From: CAZCDM01 sp964497475
Lineage (GTDB): Bacteria; Planctomycetota; Phycisphaerae; SM23-33
Direction: 5' to 3'
Assembly: GCA_964497475.1 (NCBI GenBank)
Contig: CAZCDM010000112.1
Coordinates: 1-7,865 of the forward strand
DNA length: 7,865 nt
In this document: in pieces, positions 4,488 through 7,865 of the stretch
Numbering within the stretch: position 1 is the stretch's first letter
Layout of the letters: every line of letters starts with the position of its first letter
Notes under the pieces: model-generated
Database searches by the model: none
Seen by the model: only the letters and a program-made list of their open reading frames with translations
What the model was told of the DNA's origin: nothing
Translations under genes and position numbers: made by a program

Positions 4488-7415
4488 ATGACGCGTACGT
4501 CACCCAGTCAGAGCGATGTCCAGCCGCCCGTCGAGGCCGACGGCTCGGCCCCCGCGGCCGCTACGGATACGCGCGAGATCGTCGTCGTTGGCGCTCGCGA
4601 GCACAATCTGCGGGATGTCGATATCCGCATCCCGCGGGATAAGCTGGTCGTTATCACGGGGTTGAGCGGCTCGGGCAAGAGCAGCCTGGCCTTCGATACG
4701 ATCTACGCCGAGGGCCAGCGGAAGTATGTCGAGAGCCTCTCGGCCTACGCCCGCCAGTTCCTCGATCAGCTCTCCAAGCCCGACGTCGAACACATCGAGG
4801 GCCTGCCGCCGACGGTCGCCATCGAGCAGCGGGCCAGCGGCCATAATCCGCGTTCGACCGTCGCGACCACCACGGAAATTTACGATTACCTCCGGCTGCT
4901 CTACGCCCGCGTCGGCACGCCGCACTGCTGGGAATGCGGCCAGGAGATCACCTCCCAGACCGTCAGCCAGATGATCGACGCCGTCATGACCCTGCCGGAA
5001 GGCACGCGGTTCATGGTCCTGGCGCCGATCATCCGAGGCCAGAAGGGCCAGCACACCGAGCTGCTCACCCACGTCCAGCGGGAGGGCTTTGTCCGCGTCC
5101 GCATTGACGGGACGATCTGCGACCTCAAGAGCCCGCCCGAGCTGGACAAGAAGAAAAAGCACACCATCGAGGTCGTCGTCGACCGCCTGGTGCTCAAGGA
5201 GACGGTTCGCATCCGGCTGTCCGACAGCGTGCAGACGGCGTTGAACCTGGCCGACGGGTTGGTGATTATCACCCACGAGCCGGCCGAGAAGGACGACCTG
5301 AACGAGGGGCGCGACGGCATTGATTACAGCGACTGGAAGGATTGGCTCTTCAGCGCCACCTACGCCTGCCCCAAGCACCCGGAGGTGAACCTCCCGGCCC
5401 TGCAGCCGCGGATGTTCAGCTTCAACAGCCCTTACGGCGCCTGCCCGGAGTGCGACGGCCTGGGGACGATCCTCGAATTCGACCCCGACCTGGTCGTGCC
5501 CGACGCGAAGCAGACGCTCTCCGGCGGAGCCATCGACGCTTGGCGACACGGCGGCAAGCGGATGAACATTTTTTACAACCGGCAGATTCGCAAGTTCTGC
5601 CGCAAGCACGAAATCTCGCCCGACACGCCGTTTGAGGACCTCACCGCCCGGCAGCGCAAGGAACTGCTGCACGGCAGCAAGGACTGGGAGGGCGTGATCC
5701 CCAACCTCAACCGCCGCTGGGCCAAGACCGACAGCGAGTTCGTCAAGGCCCGCCTGCACGGGTTCATGTCCGAGCAGTCCTGCTCGGCCTGCGGCGGGGC
5801 CCGGCTGCAGCGGGCGTCGCTGGCGGTCAAGGTCGGCGGGTGCGGCATCGATGAAATCACCGGCCTGAGCATTCAGGACGCGCGGGCGTTTTTCAACGCC
5901 CTGGAGCTGGACGAGGAAAAGTCGCAGATCGCCGAGATGATCCTCCGCGAGATTCTCCACCGGCTGAACTTCCTGGCCGACGTCGGGCTGGGTTATATCT
6001 CGCTGGACCGCACGTCGGCGACGCTTTCCGGCGGCGAGGCCCAGCGCATCCGCCTGGCTACGCAGGTCGGCAGCGGGCTGGTGGGCGTGTGCTACGTCCT
6101 CGACGAGCCGACCATCGGCCTGCACCAGCGGGATAACCAGCGGCTCATCCGCACGCTGGTCCGGTTGCGGGATATGGGCAATACGGTGCTGGTCGTCGAG
6201 CATGACGAGGGTACGATTCGGGCGGCCGATGAGCTGATCGACATCGGACCGGCCGCTGGCAGCCATGGCGGGCGCGTCGTGGCACAGGGGAGCTTCGAGG
6301 ACATCTGCCAGACCCGCGAGTCGATCACCGGGCGATACCTCAGCGGGCGGCTGGCGATTGAGACGCCCGAGAAACGACGCAAGGTCTCCAAGAAGAACGG
6401 CCTGGAAATCCGCGGCTGCTCGGAGCACAACCTCAAGGACATCTCTGTGAAGTTCCCGATGGGCGGTATTCTGTGCGTCACGGGCGTGTCGGGCTCGGGC
6501 AAGAGCACGCTGGTGAACCAGACGCTTCTGCGGGCTCTCAAGCGGCGGCTGTACAACAGCAAGGACCGCCCCGGCGAGCACAAAAAACTCCTCGGCGTGA
6601 GCAATGTCGATAAGGTGATCGAGATCGACCAGTCGCCCATCGGCCGGACGCCGCGAAGCAACCCGGCGACCTACACCGGCGTGTTCGACCTCATCCGCCA
6701 GCTCTTCGCCAAGACGCGAGAGGCGAAAATCCGCGGCTACAAGCCCGGGCGGTTCAGCTTCAACGTCAAGGGCGGCCGCTGCGAAGCCTGCCAGGGCCAG
6801 GGCGTCAAACGCATCGAGATGCACTTCCTGCCGGACGTCTACGTGACGTGTCAGGAATGCGGCGGGGCGCGGTACAACCGCGAGACGCTGGAAATCCGCT
6901 ACAAGGGCAAGACCATCGCCGACGTGCTGGCCATGCGGATCGAAGAGGCCCTGCACTTTTTCGACAGCTTCCCGAAGATCAAGCAGCTGCTCAAAGCCCT
7001 CGCCGACGTGGGCCTGAGCTACGTCCAGATCGGCCAGAGCAGCACGACGCTCTCCGGCGGCGAGGCCCAGCGGGTCAAGCTCGCCAGCGAGCTGGGCAAG
7101 AGTTCCACCGGCCATACGCTGTACGTGCTGGACGAGCCGACGACGGGCCTGCACTTTGCCGACATCCACAATCTCATGACGGTGCTCAACCGGCTGGCGG
7201 ACATGGGCAATACGATCATCATCATCGAACACAATCTCGACGTGATTAAATGTGCCGACTGGATCATCGACATCGGCCCCGAGGGCGGCCAGGGCGGCGG
7301 GCAGATCGTCGCCGAGGGCACGCCCGAGAAGGTGATCGAAGTCGAAGAAAGCTACACCGGCCAATTCCTCCGCGAGCATCTCGCCCAGGCGCAGGGCAAG
7401 TCATCGGCTGGCTGA
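4488..7415 (+). CDS. uvrA: UvrABC excinuclease subunit A
   Basis: UvrA is the damage-sensing ATPase of nucleotide excision repair; the dimer finds distorted DNA and loads UvrB. The 975-aa product has both ABC modules. The first has Walker A GLSGSGKSS (58-66), signature LSGGEAQR (513-520) and Walker B CYVLDEPTIGL (535-545). The second has Walker A GVSGSGKST (666-674), signature LSGGEAQR (855-862) and Walker B YVLDEPTTGL (879-888). The inserted zinc module of the first half reads C294-x2-H297 then C319-x2-C322, so one ligand is His rather than Cys. The second zinc finger is C765-x2-C768 and C788-x2-C791. Residues 1 to about 29 are a Pro/Ala/Asp-rich extension before the usual start of the family (IVVVGAREHNL). 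The ATG at 4488 follows GGAG (4479-4482) by five bases, which favours it over an in-frame ATG at 4473. It has its own promoter and converges on the mutase gene. Confidence 0.98.
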   Translation: MTRTSPSQSDVQPPVEADGSAPAAATDTREIVVVGAREHNLRDVDIRIPRDKLVVITGLSGSGKSSLAFDTIYAEGQRKYVESLSAYARQFLDQLSKPDVEHIEGLPPTVAIEQRASGHNPRSTVATTTEIYDYLRLLYARVGTPHCWECGQEITSQTVSQMIDAVMTLPEGTRFMVLAPIIRGQKGQHTELLTHVQREGFVRVRIDGTICDLKSPPELDKKKKHTIEVVVDRLVLKETVRIRLSDSVQTALNLADGLVIITHEPAEKDDLNEGRDGIDYSDWKDWLFSATYACPKHPEVNLPALQPRMFSFNSPYGACPECDGLGTILEFDPDLVVPDAKQTLSGGAIDAWRHGGKRMNIFYNRQIRKFCRKHEISPDTPFEDLTARQRKELLHGSKDWEGVIPNLNRRWAKTDSEFVKARLHGFMSEQSCSACGGARLQRASLAVKVGGCGIDEITGLSIQDARAFFNALELDEEKSQIAEMILREILHRLNFLADVGLGYISLDRTSATLSGGEAQRIRLATQVGSGLVGVCYVLDEPTIGLHQRDNQRLIRTLVRLRDMGNTVLVVEHDEGTIRAADELIDIGPAAGSHGGRVVAQGSFEDICQTRESITGRYLSGRLAIETPEKRRKVSKKNGLEIRGCSEHNLKDISVKFPMGGILCVTGVSGSGKSTLVNQTLLRALKRRLYNSKDRPGEHKKLLGVSNVDKVIEIDQSPIGRTPRSNPATYTGVFDLIRQLFAKTREAKIRGYKPGRFSFNVKGGRCEACQGQGVKRIEMHFLPDVYVTCQECGGARYNRETLEIRYKGKTIADVLAMRIEEALHFFDSFPKIKQLLKALADVGLSYVQIGQSSTTLSGGEAQRVKLASELGKSSTGHTLYVLDEPTTGLHFADIHNLMTVLNRLADMGNTIIIIEHNLDVIKCADWIIDIGPEGGQGGGQIVAEGTPEKVIEVEESYTGQFLREHLAQAQGKSSAG

Positions 7416-7427
7416 CCGCCTCGGCGA

Positions 7428-7865
7428 TCAGTGATCGACGGGCTCGCCGAGGATCGCTTTGACTTCGTCGAGGTGCTGGTTCATCAGCTCGGGGGTCTCG
7501 GCCTCGAGGGTCAGCCGCAGCAGCGGCTCGGTATTGCTCGGGCGGACATTGCACCACCAGTCCTCGAAGGTCACGGTCACGCCGTCGAGATGATCGACCG
7601 TGCCGCCGGGCAGGGCCTGCTCGATTTCCTTCATCTTGGCGCCCTTGTCGTCGACCTCGAAGTTGATCTCGCCGGAGTGGCTGTAGACCTGCAGGGGGGC
7701 GACGAGTTCGCTGAGGGGCTGGTCGCTGGCTGAGAGGACCGACAGGGCTCGGGCCAGGACGATCGCCGCCGAGTCGGCGTAGAAGTTCTCGCGGAAGTAG
7801 CTGTGGCCGGACAGCTCGCCGCCGAAGATGGCGTTGGTTTCGGCCATGGCGGCCTTCATGAAGGC
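7428..7865 (-). CDS. Phosphomannomutase/phosphoglucomutase, C-terminal part (cut by right edge)
   Basis: Enzymes of the alpha-D-phosphohexomutase superfamily interconvert hexose 1- and 6-phosphates to supply sugar nucleotides for envelope polysaccharides. Only the last 145 residues lie in the window. The sugar-recognition loop GGELSGH is encoded at 7803-7823, followed by SYFRENFYADSA. The phosphate-binding loop RPSNTEP of domain 4 is encoded at 7524-7544, in the context WWCNVRPSNTEPLLRL. The frame stays open to the window edge (Ala-Phe before the first visible Met), so the catalytic serine and metal-binding domains lie to the right. The SNTEP loop and the GGELSGH form fit the bifunctional ManB/AlgC type better than phosphoglucosamine mutase GlmM. 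Substrate preference cannot be settled from this part. The stop codon is 12 bases from that of uvrA, tail to tail. Confidence 0.92.
   Translation of the reverse strand, partial: AFMKAAMAETNAIFGGELSGHSYFRENFYADSAAIVLARALSVLSASDQPLSELVAPLQVYSHSGEINFEVDDKGAKMKEIEQALPGGTVDHLDGVTVTFEDWWCNVRPSNTEPLLRLTLEAETPELMNQHLDEVKAILGEPVDH

Noticed and set aside
4500..7379. A 959-codon open frame on the strand opposite uvrA
   Set aside because: It is a mirror of the high-GC codon bias of uvrA. The translation shows no recognisable domain, and uvrA on the other strand is unmistakable.

Overview
This 7.9 kb window is a compact, GC-rich bacterial chromosome segment. Counted stretches of argS run at about 63% G+C, with about 90% G/C at third codon positions. 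It carries housekeeping genes for translation, nucleic-acid maintenance and sugar-phosphate metabolism. No transposase, phage gene, tRNA, rRNA or CRISPR array is visible. The gene mix, the GC-rich hairpins upstream of rsfS and the divergent RNase H-like protein would fit a planctomycete (Phycisphaerae or Sedimentisphaerales type). That is an inference from general familiarity; no marker here proves it.

Layout, left to right. Bases 1-236 are non-coding apart from a reverse-strand ribosome-binding site at the extreme left, probably serving a divergent gene just outside the window. They hold a consensus TATAAT and two copies of a 9-8-9 stem-loop. Next comes rsfS (237-623), the ribosomal silencing factor. 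A second promoter overlaps its 3' end and leads into a tight cluster: a 142-aa gene (716-1144), argS (1156-2916) and a 328-aa RNase HII/HIII-like gene (2924-3910), with gaps of 11 and 7 bases. A good sigma70-type promoter then drives a single-domain STAS protein (3983-4330), which ends at a textbook intrinsic terminator. uvrA (4488-7415) has its own promoter. It converges on the 3' end of a phosphomannomutase/phosphoglucomutase gene (7428-7865, reverse strand) that is cut by the right edge.

The middle cluster is the most interesting part. The 142-aa protein looks like a stand-alone relative of the N-terminal tRNA-binding domain (Add-1) of the ArgRS encoded immediately downstream. It matches 6 of 13 residues in the first helix and 10 of 40 in an ungapped block ending at a shared glycine. 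The third gene of the cluster encodes an RNase H2-superfamily protein. Its inferred metal site is D-E-D-E, as in RNase HIII, and its GRG motif has become GLG, but it has no RNase HIII-type N-terminal domain. Inside argS, a sharply bounded 300-base patch loses the gene's codon bias (G/C at third positions falls from about 90% to 53%) while the protein stays intact. This suggests a recombined segment or local selection on codons.

rsfS, the ArgRS-like small protein and argS all concern translation. The RNase H-like protein and UvrA concern nucleic-acid maintenance, but uvrA is a separate transcription unit. The STAS protein has no visible kinase or anti-sigma partner in the window.
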